Below, in pieces: positions 47,376 to 61,879 of a stretch of DNA of 64,000 nucleotides (position 1 is its first letter; each line of letters starts with the position of its first letter). The DNA comes from Cristatella mucedo (taxonomy: Eukaryota > Bryozoa > Phylactolaemata > Cristatellidae), in NCBI GenBank assembly GCA_009760855.2, contig WPIO01000016.1:1581001-1645000 (forward strand), in the 5' to 3' direction. The notes under the pieces were generated by a model that was given only the letters and a program-made list of their open reading frames with translations, was not told the origin of the DNA and ran no database searches. The position numbers and the translations under genes are program-made.

Positions 47376-48430
47376 GATATCATGGCATGGGGAGGCTGGG
47401 ATAAAAGCAAGCACATGTTACTGGATTGATCGTTACTTTGTTTAACAAAAGAACTGACAATATGACGACAGGCTGATAACATGGTAATATCATGGCATTT
47501 TCCATCATCGGTACAAGAGGATTGCAAATTATTGAGTCCTCTAGTCTTACAGTTCATCAAGTCTAAACAAATGCTAACGCCAACGAACGAATCTAATACT
47601 GTGATCTCGTCGCTTTTGAAGCTTCAAGCAGCGACTACATGCTCAAAGAGTCGCACGTTTTTGCTATACCATAGGTAGGGCATGTGCAACGACAATACAA
47701 AAAATTCATAGCATTCTAACGGAGCTAAATCGTTTCCTAGGAACATTATTATGCTAAACAAGAAAATACGTATGTCACAAATGCATATACCAGCTTGCTA
47801 GTGATATCTTTGACTGGAAAGCTATTTTTGCGATCTGACGAAGGCACAATTCCAGTTCACGACAAAGGTAATCATTGCATTGCACAGGCATACAGATCTG
47901 GAAGTGTTGAGGTTAAGAGGCCCCAGCGGAATTTGCAATGAAATGGAAATGCTTGGTAGGCCAGAATTTTGCCAAGGGAAGCAACTGAAAGCAGGCAGAC
48001 TCGACTGTGAAGACCGTGCAGTCATTCAGGTAAGTCATTGCGAAACAGGATAACCAGATACCATTAAGATACCGCGTGGTACACTGCAAGAGACAAGGGA
48101 AGTGACATTAGTAGAGATACAAGTAAAACGTGATCAGGTGCAGCAGTGTTCTATCTGTATAGAAATGATTGCCTAATTTGTTCTCAGCGACCTGACCTGA
48201 CGGAGGAGAATAAAAGCCTCGTTTCTGGGACTAGACTGGCAGGAGAATAAATTTGTGAGAAAACACTGAAAGCCGGGTGAAAATCCTCAGCATGATTATT
48301 ACTTTGAAGGCTCAAATGGATGTGGATGACCATTATCCACATAAGCTCAGTAATTAGCCGCAGAAAAAGGACCTAAGGTGCTGATGTGCAGTACTGTCCG
48401 GGCAGGCTGACAGGTGCCCCGGTAATACTT
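47376..48430. other. Unassigned sequence
   Basis: No gene recognised. A ~50-bp segment at 47770-47822 (tcacaaatgcatataccagc, then a gctagtgatatcttt..actggaaagc block) recurs near 50503-50555 on the other side of the LINE. Confidence 0.4.
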
Positions 48431-50126
48431 GCACATGAGTGCTTTTAAGATAGACAAGATCAGGGAATCCATCCCTGCAATGACAACCTCCCCAATAGAA
48501 TGCTGTTCCTCGGTTCCTGGCTGCACCTCAATGTCTGCATTTACGCAGGTCACTAGTGATCTAGTCCTAAATTTCGTATCTCAATCAAAGAAGACAACAA
48601 GTCCTCTGGACCCTATTCCCACTGTCCTGCTCCTACGTTGCATTGATCTGCTGCTGCTATGCATAACTAACATCATTAATATGTCATTAGCCTCAGGTCA
48701 TGTCCCAGCACCTTTCAAAAAAGCTGTAGTCAGGCCACTTCTCAAGAAAGCGACACTAAACCAAGAGAACTTAAGCAACTACCGCCCAGTCTCCCTTCTA
48801 CCATTCCTATCAAAGACACTGGAACGGGTCGTGGCGGACCAGCTGAACTCATATATCGAAACCTCACACCTTGATAGTAAGTTCCAGTTTGGCTTTAGAG
48901 CTAATCACTCCACAGAGTCAGCATTGCTTAGTGTATACAACGACCTACTTCGGAATGCAGACATGGGTAAAGTGTCTCTGCTTGTTTTTCTCGATCTTTC
49001 GGCAGCTTTTGATACCATCGATCACAAAGTTCTTCTAGAGCGCCTCTCATCTCGCCTGGGCATCACTGGCACTGCTCTGCAGTGGTTCAGGTCCTATCTC
49101 AGTGGGAGACTCCCGAGTATTGACGTGAATGGACAAAGATCATCTGAGGTACCTCTGAAATATGGAGTACCTCAGGGCTCCGTGCTAGGTCCGGTTCTTT
49201 TCACGGTTTATACTCTCCCTCTTGCTGATGTGATTGCCAAGCACAATCTAGGTTTTCACTTCTATGCGGATGACACTCAGTTGTACCTTTGCTTTGATCC
49301 CTCCCAGCCTTCGAGCACCTCAAATTCTCTCAACTCACTTGCTGCATGCATTGATGACATCTGCACATGGATGGCAGCAAATTTTCTAAAACTAAACGAT
49401 GATAAAACTAACTTACTAGTTATGGGCAAACCCAGTGTGATTCAGAGATTGGAAAGGCTGACTTTCAAAATTGGCTCTGCCAGCATATTTCCTGTCGAAT
49501 CAGCTCGAAATCTAGGTGTCATATTCCAAAGCGACCTCTCGTTAGACGACCATATCAGCTTCCCAGTCAAATCCGCCTATTTTCAGCTTCATAACATTGC
49601 TAAAATTCGGGCTTGTTTAGATAAGGATACCACGTCTAAGTTGGTCCATGGATTCGTGACATCTCGTCTCGACTTCTGCAACTCACTGCTTACTGGCCTA
49701 CCAGCATGTGCGATCAGGCGATTGCAGCTGGTGCAAAACTCTGCAGCTAGACTTGTCTGTCGTGAGCGTCGCAGTTGCCACATTACTCCACTTCTCGCCG
49801 ACCTGCACTGGCTACCAGTGAGGCAACGGATTGACTTCAAGGTTTTGTCGCTCACTTTTAGGTCCCTTCATTCTATGGCTCCAGCCTACCTCTCCGACAT
49901 ACTCCCCCATCAGGCCAAGCAACGTACCACCCGCTTTTCGGAATCCAACAGTCTACCAATACCTCGTGCAAACCTCAAATCCTTTGGAGACCGTGCATTT
50001 AGTTCGTATGCTCCGAAAGCCTGGAACTCCCTCCCGACCTGCGTCAGAACATCCCCTGACCTGACAACATTTAAAAGAAACTTAAAAACATACCTATTTA
50101 GGACAGCATTTAGTGGGTCCCTGTGA
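48429..50126 (+). CDS. LINE reverse transcriptase, CR1/L2 type, intact frame
   Basis: 565 residues from ATG to TGA with no stop. Reverse transcriptase blocks in order: NYRPVSLLPFLSKTLERVV (~117), FGFRANHSTESAL (~155), FLDLSAAFDTIDH (~186-198, first catalytic Asp), YGVPQGSVLGP (~240), FHFYADDTQLY (~275, catalytic YADD), then KTNLLVMG. The C-terminal part (RRLQLVQNSAARLV, FGDRAFSSYAPKAWNSLP) is typical of CR1/L2-type and related elements. The endonuclease domain is missing, so this copy is 5'-truncated and cannot be autonomous. It acts by target-primed reverse transcription (family knowledge). Confidence 0.92.
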   Translation: MHMSAFKIDKIRESIPAMTTSPIECCSSVPGCTSMSAFTQVTSDLVLNFVSQSKKTTSPLDPIPTVLLLRCIDLLLLCITNIINMSLASGHVPAPFKKAVVRPLLKKATLNQENLSNYRPVSLLPFLSKTLERVVADQLNSYIETSHLDSKFQFGFRANHSTESALLSVYNDLLRNADMGKVSLLVFLDLSAAFDTIDHKVLLERLSSRLGITGTALQWFRSYLSGRLPSIDVNGQRSSEVPLKYGVPQGSVLGPVLFTVYTLPLADVIAKHNLGFHFYADDTQLYLCFDPSQPSSTSNSLNSLAACIDDICTWMAANFLKLNDDKTNLLVMGKPSVIQRLERLTFKIGSASIFPVESARNLGVIFQSDLSLDDHISFPVKSAYFQLHNIAKIRACLDKDTTSKLVHGFVTSRLDFCNSLLTGLPACAIRRLQLVQNSAARLVCRERRSCHITPLLADLHWLPVRQRIDFKVLSLTFRSLHSMAPAYLSDILPHQAKQRTTRFSESNSLPIPRANLKSFGDRAFSSYAPKAWNSLPTCVRTSPDLTTFKRNLKTYLFRTAFSGSL

Positions 50127-50360
50127 TTCGTCCTTAACGTGCTTATGTGTGCTGACACTGTGCATGCTGCCACTAACGACACTTGCATGCTGACCATGTG
50201 CATGTCACCCCTAACCATGTTATTCATTTTGTTTGTTTTTCAAGCATGATTTTACTTACCATTCCATTGCATTTCACTTTACAGCAAATGTAAAGCACCT
50301 AGAGAGAGATTAAGTTCTCTGAGGGCGCTTTATCAAGTGCATTATTATTGTTATTATTGT
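48436..50360 (+). mobile_element. LINE copy with intact RT frame, 3' UTR, hairpin and (ATT)n
   Basis: LINE homology begins near 48436, judged by comparison with the copy at 61.9-62.2 kb. It runs through the ORF, a 3' UTR (50127-50285) built of 'tgcatgctgccactaacg' type words, the hairpin (50290-50332), and ATT repeats to about 50360. It is the most complete member in the window. Target-site duplication was not resolved. Confidence 0.9.
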
Positions 50361-50840
50361 TGTAATGCTCGTAGTCAAGACGTACTTCGTGCTCAATGCC
50401 AAACCCACTTTTAAAAAAAAGGTCAATTTTTTTTATTTATTTTATCATGTCATTTTTATTAACATATTTGTATGGGTATTTTATAATGCTGACGAAAATG
50501 CAGATGTCACAAATGCATATACCAGCTCGCCAATACAATCTTTTACTGGAAAGCTCAGTTTTTGCAGCGTCACTTGGATAGAAAAACCTGCATTTCATCC
50601 AGCGGAACTAATGTAACAGATAGACTCAACGTCAGGTTCAACGTAAAAATCTTTCTTTCCGGTGATGGTTATACTGTGGTGACGACTACACAGAAGTATT
50701 TATAGAACCAAGCACAGACTAAATTAGTTCTCAATAGCCCGTCAGATGTATTATATATCTATGCGAGGTGAAGGTATATCTTCGTCTAAGTCAGGTATTC
50801 TACATACCTATATCTAGGCTAGGAGTAAAATGCTAAGCGT
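50361..50840. other. Unassigned AT-rich sequence
   Basis: No gene or repeat recognised apart from the ~50-bp duplicate noted at 47770. Confidence 0.4.
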
Positions 50841-50841
50841 T

Positions 50842-50985
50842 ATCTGATTCAACAGCATCGTTGACGTGGCGACAGAAAAACCTTAGTGGCTATCTCTACA
50901 GCCTGCAGTGGGCCACACAGAGTTGGCTGCAACAAGACTCAAACGCATGACATAGGTCGTGGAGAGAGAGAGCACCTCACACCTA
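50842..50985 (-). mobile_element. SINE family 2, decayed
   Basis: The minus-strand tail 'gatgctgttgaatcagataa' and the 'agccactaagg' body are recognisable. The tRNA-like head is strongly diverged. Confidence 0.5.
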
Positions 50986-51199
50986 CACGTTTGATGGGTT
51001 TGAACAGAGCCGGCTGCAAGCCGGAAGTAGTCTTTCTTAGTTGCTAATGGCATAAAAGCAAACGCACACAAGCTTGCTGTTTTGATAATATGCTTCTAAG
51101 TCAATTTAAATTCAGCATTGTAATCTACCCGTCAGTCGAAAAATCTTAGACCACTCCCACTACTCCCGGACTTAGCATTCGGTTACGCGTAACGCCCAG

Positions 51200-51362
51200 C
51201 TATTTGCATGCTGACCCTGTGCATGTCACCCCTAACCATATTATTCATTTCGTTTGTTTTTTCAAGCATGATTTTACTTACCATTCAATTGCATTTCACT
51301 TTACAGCAAATGTAAAGCGCCTAGAGAGAGATTAAGTTCTCTGAGGGCGCTTTATCAAGTGA

Positions 51363-51400
<38 letters not shown>
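51200..51400 (+). mobile_element. LINE 3' UTR, tail and long (ATT)n
   Basis: 'tgcatgctgaccctgtgcat' through the hairpin, then about twelve ATT units. It is nearly identical to the 3' end of the intact copy. Confidence 0.85.
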
Positions 51401-52294
51401 ACGCTTAATGCCGAACCGACTAATAAAAACGCGTACTGGCGCATCTTTAAGGAAGGTCAACTCAACCAGCGAACTTGATTAGGCACGGACTGACGGTTGA
51501 TAAAATATACTATGAGAAATGTATGAAGTCCAATGGAACCTCGATAAACAATAATTCAGCAGCGAAAGCCAGTGGCTGCCAGTCAATAGCTGCCTGCGAT
51601 TCCGAAACCAACTGGGGATGGCGGGACTTAACGCCCCTCTCACTGTGATTCGTGTTGCAGCTTCGGTAATAAAAAGAAGTTTTATAGATAGGTCCACTTT
51701 TATTTAAATAGAGATATTATCTAAATACATGGGTGGTGGTTCAATGAACGCTGACTTGCAGCCTGTCTGCGGGTTAGTTAAGCAGAGCACCTGTAGACGT
51801 ACGGGTGCCCAGATGTAGCGACTGAAACCGCGAGTAGCCCGGATGATAAGGCAGTCCAATGGAAATGTTTTTCTCCGGATCGCTTCGGAGCTTTTGACAC
51901 TTTCCCTCATGCCAATGTTATAGAAATAAATGAATGTTCTCTTATTGGATGCTGCTGCTGCTTCCGCAAGCGAGCTGTCGTGTCACGTAAAGCTGCGTTA
52001 ACACTACCGACTTTCCTCCAAAAGATTCCTTCTAGATTTTCCGTTGGTTCGTGGGACTACGTCATCGAGCGTAGCTACATTTTTGGCGAAGGAGCCAAGT
52101 CGGCCGAATCTCACGAAGGAGAAGTTGTATCTACTGTTTTTGCTCCGAGTCGGACGAGCTGACCAGTGAGAATGTGGTAGGTAGCTCATTTGCTGTCCAC
52201 CGCGGCCATAGCAAAAGTGGCTAACGCTCTTCGACTCGACTCATATTGAGGAATTCGGAGCAACTCTTTCAACATGGGTGCTTTTCCGTTGCAG

Positions 52295-52587
52295 CTTCGG
52301 CTCAAATCTGTTCTACACAGAAGACGCCGTGCGTCTGCTTATGAAATTCGCCTGGTACGCACAGCAGCTAGCATTACTTAGTGTAGCTCCGCGTCGGCCT
52401 CACTCGATTTGTGGGCGCCCAAGAACTATCCAGCTGGAAGCACCTTTTTGTTAGCGCGTTGAGCAAGAGGACGCGGCCGTCTTACTGGAATTATGAAGAG
52501 ATTGCTATCGGCTCGTATGTCAACCCTACCGGCACAGGTCAACACTATAGTCGTGGTAGGACCAGCAGGCTGTTTGATTACGACTGA
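52295..52587 (+). CDS. Two 3'-terminal exons of an unrecognised protein
   Basis: Exons 52295-52354 (after cttttccgttgcag, donor TG|gtacgc) and 52455-52587 (after cacctttttgttag, ending TGA) join in frame. They encode FGSNLFYTEDAVRLLMKFAC, then RTRPSYWNYEEIAIGSYVNP, and end GRTSRLFDYD. Composition, splice signals and phase agreement support real coding sequence. I do not recognise the protein. The Tyr/Arg/Gly-rich C-terminus loosely recalls small ciliary microtubule-inner proteins, which is only an impression. Upstream exons, which must end in phase 2, were not found within the window. Confidence 0.5.
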
Positions 52588-53436
52588 TCTGTCTACCTCA
52601 TGGTCCCAGCATGGACTCGTTTACTCTGAAAGCGAGGGAGACGGGTGGGCTGTCCGCGGGCGATTGAACGGAGGGAGCGAGTCAGCGCAAGGAGAAGTAG
52701 TCCGGTGCAGTGACGAAGCGGCAATTCATTGTAGGGGGAAGTGGCACCTAGTATTCCTGCCTTTGGCTGCCGTAGATGTTTTCCTGCTTTTGCAAAGCTG
52801 GAGGCGGAATCCTAGTTCTCCGGTAAGGGTCTAGGTTCCGGTTGTTCAGTGCCCCCCCCTCTATTTGGGTCGTTCCTGCTATAGACGTAGGCAGCCAAAG
52901 TGTAGGGTACGTAATTCTCCCTCATCGTAAGAGTCCTTGTTTCGCTGACAGCCTGCGAGGTTTCAGGATAAAAGTGAGCTGGACTCGCAGCGACATTGTG
53001 AGCTTGCGAATAAAGTTCTGTAAATCCCTTAATCTTCCTTTATTTGCTTATGCATGCTGACAGTGTGCATGGTGGGGGGTACGACCATTCCCCCCCCACA
53101 TTTTCCCCCTGGGGTAGGACATTCCCCCTGGGGTTTATGGTTTAGTGTTTAGGGTATAGGGATAGGGTTTTTGTGGCTTAGTGTTTAGCGTTTAGCTTTC
53201 ATTTGATCCTGTCTCTGTATTCTTAGTTATACATTCATACTTAGCTATACATTCAAAAACTTTATCATCATTATGGGGGAAAGCAGAACATCAAAGTACA
53301 GTTTTTGTGATTAGACTACTCAAATGGACAGTGCAGTGCAAGACCAACCAGTGAATATGTCATATGGAATTAAGACAACGTCCAATTATACTGAATTGAT
53401 TCTATTTCAATAGAGCACGAACTTCATTTGATCCTA

Positions 53437-53880
53437 ATAATAATAATAATGCACTTGATAAGGTGCCCTCAGAGAACTCAATCCCTTTCAAGGCATTTTA
53501 CATTTACTGCAAAGGGAAATGCAATTGAATGGTGAGTAATATCATGCTTGATAAACAAACAAAATGAATAACATGGTTAGAGGTGACATGCACAGGGTCA
53601 GCATGCAGTTAGTGGCAGCATGCATTGTGTCAGCACGCATAAGCACATGAAGGACGAATCACAGGGAACCATTAAATGCTGTACTAAATAGGTGTGTTTT
53701 TAAGCTCTTTTTAAATGTGGTCAAGTCAGGGGATGTTCTGACACAAGTCGGGAGGGAATTCCAGGCTTTGGGAGCATATGAACTAAATGCACGGTCTCCA
53801 AAGGATTTGAGGTTTGTACGAGGTATTGGTAAACATTTGGATTCCGAAAGCGGGTGGTACGATGATTGGCCTGGTGGGGG
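53437..53880 (-). mobile_element. LINE 3' fragment
   Basis: Minus strand: ATT run and tail at the left, 3' UTR, and the end of the ORF, stopping at the TA microsatellite. It is close to the intact copy. Confidence 0.83.
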
Positions 53881-53881
53881 A

Positions 53882-53882
<1 letters not shown>

Positions 53883-53932
<50 letters not shown>
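53883..53932. repeat. (TA)n microsatellite
   Basis: About 24 TA units. Confidence 0.97.
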
Positions 53933-53934
<2 letters not shown>

Positions 53935-54064
53935 TGTATTCTTAGTTATACATTTATGAACATGGGGGAATGTCCTACCTCGGGGTGGGAAAATGTCGGA
54001 GGAAAATTTCTAGGGTCCACCAGGTGGGGGGAATGTCTGGGGGGGGGACGCAAATGTCCTACAG

Positions 54065-54262
54065 CCGCACGTAGCCACTAGCCAAACTTGCATGCCAACC
54101 GTGTGCCTGCATGTCACCCATAACCATGTTATTCTTGTTGTTTATTGAACATGATACCACTAACTATTCAATCGTGCTTCCTTTGCAGCAAATGTAAAGT
54201 GTCTAGAAAGAGATTTAGTTCTCTGAGCGCTATATCAAATGCATTATTATTATAGATAATCG
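54065..54262 (+). mobile_element. LINE 3' UTR and tail
   Basis: 'cactagccaaacttgcatgc' through a diverged hairpin (agtgtctagaaagagattta) and a short ATT run. Confidence 0.75.
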
Positions 54263-54361
54263 TATGTGTATATCTTTCCAATTCATGCCACAAACTCACG
54301 ATCCCTTACTAAAGGTAAGTAGGTTGGCACCAGAAACGCTCTTTTCGTGACTGCTTCTTTG

Positions 54362-54428
54362 TTGCCGAATCTCGGGACCTAGGTCGTAAATAGCAACTGC
54401 CTTACCTTGTATGCCATCGTAGCTCGCA
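54362..54428 (-). mobile_element. Partial SINE family 2
   Basis: Minus strand 'acaaggtaaggcagttgcta' and 'cgacctaggtcccgagatt' match the tRNA-like head. The body and tail are not present. Confidence 0.5.
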
Positions 54429-54541
54429 GCCCTAAACCTACTATTTGATCTTGCTTTCCGAAAACTTTCACTTTAATGCTCATTGTCACTGGCTTGTCAA
54501 TATGCAAGAGAAGAAATAAACGCTGTATCAAACAGGGTGAG

Positions 54542-54547
54542 TTTATT
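54542..54547 (-). promoter_or_regulatory. Candidate AATAAA signal of the ODF2-like gene
   Basis: A minus-strand AATAAA about 260 bases after the stop at 54809-54807. It is plausible but not unique in an AT-rich stretch. Confidence 0.35.
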
Positions 54548-54806
54548 ATATAAATTACACTGAGTATAAAAACAAGAGTTTCCGGAAGCACGTGGCAGCA
54601 ATAGGCTAAGCGTATGTGGCCACAGATAAGAACGCTGGGACCGTCTAAAAGCCACGATCACACGACATAAACTTCAGGCAGCATTATAAACGTTTAGAAA
54701 AAGTACGGATCGAGCCACCAATGGTTAACAACTAGTTTCCTGTAGGGTTAGACTAATCTTTCGCTGTGGAATTGACGCGATGCCGACGTCGGCCACCACA
54801 ACGAGG

Positions 54807-58815
<4,009 letters not shown>

Positions 58816-59207
58816 CTACAGGGCCAACAATTTTTCCTCGGGGATTATAACTCTCGAGTAGATAGGCTTGAATAGGCCTTCCAAGCTGTGCACGTTTGAT
58901 GCTTTTTTAGGCATTCCAAATAAGGGAAGCAGAGCTCGCTTTAGCTTCGCAAAAGAGGCGACATATTTGTTCTGCGTCCTGGCAATAGAGGCTCCATATC
59001 CTGGTGGGGCACCTTCGACGCAGACCTTGAGGCTTTCTAAAAGTTTACTACATGTTAGATTAACAGCAAAAGTGAACGGCTTAAATACCAATAACAAGCC
59101 TTTGGAGGAGCTAAATAGCTTTTTCGAATTGATTTTGAAGAAAGGTCACCGACCACGTGTGCCGCGTCTATCAATCTCGTGGTTTAGCTCCCTGCCGCAT
59201 ATAAATA

Positions 59208-59364
59208 TAATTTATCTGTATAGGGTCCTAAGAAAACGTAATCTCTATTCAGGCGCTTCACATATGCCACGGGGCTCAAACCCATTACTTTGTTTGTCGA
59301 ATAAGTTCACCCTGACCTTGGTTCGAGGCAAACATCTTAACTACTCGGCCAGACCAGCCCGTCG
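59208..59364 (-). mobile_element. tRNA-derived SINE, family 1 (diverged)
   Basis: Minus-strand copy: tail 'gcgcctgaatagagattacg', body, and a head with 'gccgagtagttaagatgttt'. The B-box region is diverged. Confidence 0.7.
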
Positions 59365-60214
59365 TGTACAGAAAGCCTGGCTACGCCCTTAGTATGTGCC
59401 ACAACTTTTCGCTGGAGCAGCAGGCAGAGTAGGTGGAGGAGGGTTGGAGGAGGGGTAGAAGAAGGTAGAAAGAGAAGACCGGTAGCTACAGCAAAAGCGA
59501 GCGAAAGTGCATACACGTGGAAGCAAGCACACACAAGCAGAGGCTTCTATTAGTGAGTCACGGCAAACGTGAATTGTCGATAGCTACGAACCGATGGCAC
59601 TAGCAGCCATGTCGTTAGCAGCAGTGTGGAATGCACGCCACAGAAATAGCTTGTTAGAGAGCATTACGTAGAAGGCTACGATGCATCTGCATAGTCGGCG
59701 ACTATTCTAACACTGTCGGCAAGTCGGCGACTGTTCTAAGGTACTCTAACACTGTCGACGAGACCGGAGGCAACCACCTGCAGTCTTAGCTGCCGGCGTA
59801 CCAGCTACAACTGGGCCCAGAAATACTGCTTAACATTATTGTAGATTTTTTTTATTAAGCAAACACGTTTTGCAGCACTTTGCTTGAACGGCTGTCTCTC
59901 AAAAACGCCAAACATTTTTATAGAGAAAAGAAACGCACGGAAATCGTAGACGATTGTGCAATTGCCAGCACAGACACGGATGCCTACGAACAATGCAATG
60001 GTTACACAATCACTAGTTACCCGAGCTACTCCCATTTAGTGGCATACGATTGACTGGAAATTGACGAAGGCTCGACATTGTTAGCATGTGCAGATGCTGC
60101 GCTACGAAGAATAACGGCAAGGATATGACAAGATGAACCCGAGGGTGCAGTGTGGCCATGGATCAAAGGTCAGGTGGCCAGTAACAGCAAGTGCATTAGT
60201 GGTCAGTAAAGTAG

Positions 60215-61690
60215 TAGTAGTAATAATAATAATTATTATGCATTCGAATAGCATTATGAGAAAATCGAATCTTTTTCTAGGCACCACAAATATTGAAATT
60301 AAGCATAAAACCTGATTAGTGATTATTGACCTGCACAATTCTAGCATTCACAAACAAATACATAGACGAAGGCGAATTTTAGCTTATTTATAGCTTTAAA
60401 CGGCATCAAGTCAAGTGACTCCATAGCGTCAGTCAGTAGCTCTAGCCTTTAGGGAACATACATGAACTAAAGAGCACGGGCGCCACAAAATTTGAGGCTG
60501 GTTAGAGTTACAGTTAAACGATCCGAGTGAGAGCAGAGAGACGAAATAGGAGAGCCCCATAGTTTCAGCCCGAGGCAAACCCGAGCAGGAGACTAAAAAA
60601 ACGACGTAACGTTGAGAGACTTGAATGCCTTGACTTTGATGGGAAGCCAGCAATGAGGTTGGAAGCAAGCTGTGCATCGTGCAGCCGTTGCATCACAGTT
60701 ACAGCGGACAAGTTTAGCGGCCGATTTGTGCAAAGTATGTAAGCTTGCTATTGCAGCGGTCAGGCCGACCCGCAAGGACGGGATAGCTGAAATGTCAAGG
60801 ACGGGATAGCTGAAGCTTCGATGGGATGTCGCAACTTAACGGACTAGCTTTGCTGCAGTCTGTCGACTAAGCATCTGCCCGTTTTTTGCAGTATTAGGTA
60901 GCTGAAAGTAGCCAGCCTCGACGGCAGAGCTGACACGGTCATCTATCGCATTCTAGGTCATCTAGGTCGTCTAGCACAAGGTCATTTTCGAAGAGAACAA
61001 GCAGATTTCTGCGATGACGCTTACCCAGGGAAGGCTGCAGGCTAGGACGACAATGAGAGCATCGCTTTCAATTTTTGAATGGTGCCGGGATTCTTGTTGT
61101 AATTTGATTTAATGAAATTAGCTCCCAGAGGAAGTTTTGAGAATCCTGGGTGCTGAAAAGCCGAAAATGGCTGAGTGTCATCTGTACAGACATGCAAGCT
61201 CAGACTGTGACAGCATGGCTTGGATTAATTCGGCAAGAGGAAGAGTATAGCAACTGTGAAGGGCGGGAGACCTATAAAATATGCCTAGTGTGTAGCCGAC
61301 ATATGTTCTAGGTAGGTAGATACTTCAACGATTCACCGAATGACCACTGTCAGTTGACATCCGAGGCAGGAAATCTGCAACTAAGATAAGACCTGGACCA
61401 ATGCAATGCACAGCCAGTCAACGGTATCACATATTGCTGATAGATCCAGCAGAGCCAGCAACTAGATCCTATGTAAATTGGCAGGGAAGGTTGCTACACA
61501 AAGGTGGCACCGGTGCTGTCGCCGGCACTGATAAGCCCTTCATTTGCCTGGAACTCCGTGGAACCTGGGTTTGGTGGCTTAATAGAGGGATTTTGCTGCT
61601 CCATCACGACTTGCTTGCAATGTTATTCCATCACGACTTGCTTGCAATGTCATTGATAAAAAAGGCAGAAGGGATTCATTCAATCTACAG
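60215..61690 (-). mobile_element. Strongly decayed LINE copy
   Basis: ATA/ATT run and degenerate tail at 60215-60290, then weak matches to the 3' UTR and RT in the expected order: near 60600-60660, 'ggtcatctatcgcattc' near 60940, 'gtgtcatctgtacagac' near 61170. No readable frame. Confidence 0.5.
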
Positions 61691-61879
61691 TGTGTGCCTT
61701 ACTTAGCATCCAAAATTATCTGTGTATTGTGAAACCTCAACAACCTTGACATCGATGGTGTCAGAGTGCAAAATATCTTCTTCCCCCTTGCTGCTCAAGC
61801 CCCATCCGACCTGTCACATTGGTAGAATGTAACAATACGACACTCGTTGACGTGTTAAACGAGTTTGAACCACTTACCT

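Larger units (their letters stand above)
53070..54062. repeat. C-rich inverted motif pair enclosing LINE and (TA)n sequence
   Basis: At 53098-53133, 'acattttccccctggggtag' is followed by 'gacattcccc'. At 53963-53996 the reverse complement of a near copy occurs (gggggaatgtcctacctcgg...gggaaaatgt). A direct repeat 'tctgtattcttagttatacatt' also occurs near 53214 and 53933. Between them lie TTTAGGG-like words (53130-53200), a minus-strand LINE fragment and a TA run. It may be a DNA transposon or a duplicated block; this is unresolved. Confidence 0.5.

Noticed and set aside
58816-59097. 93-residue minus-strand frame (FKPFTFAVNLTCSKLLESLK...) as an ODF2-like exon or separate gene
   Set aside because: It has no recognised family. 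It ends at a stop exactly before the ODF2-like acceptor, and no start or splice partner was found. It is more likely intron or unknown repeat.
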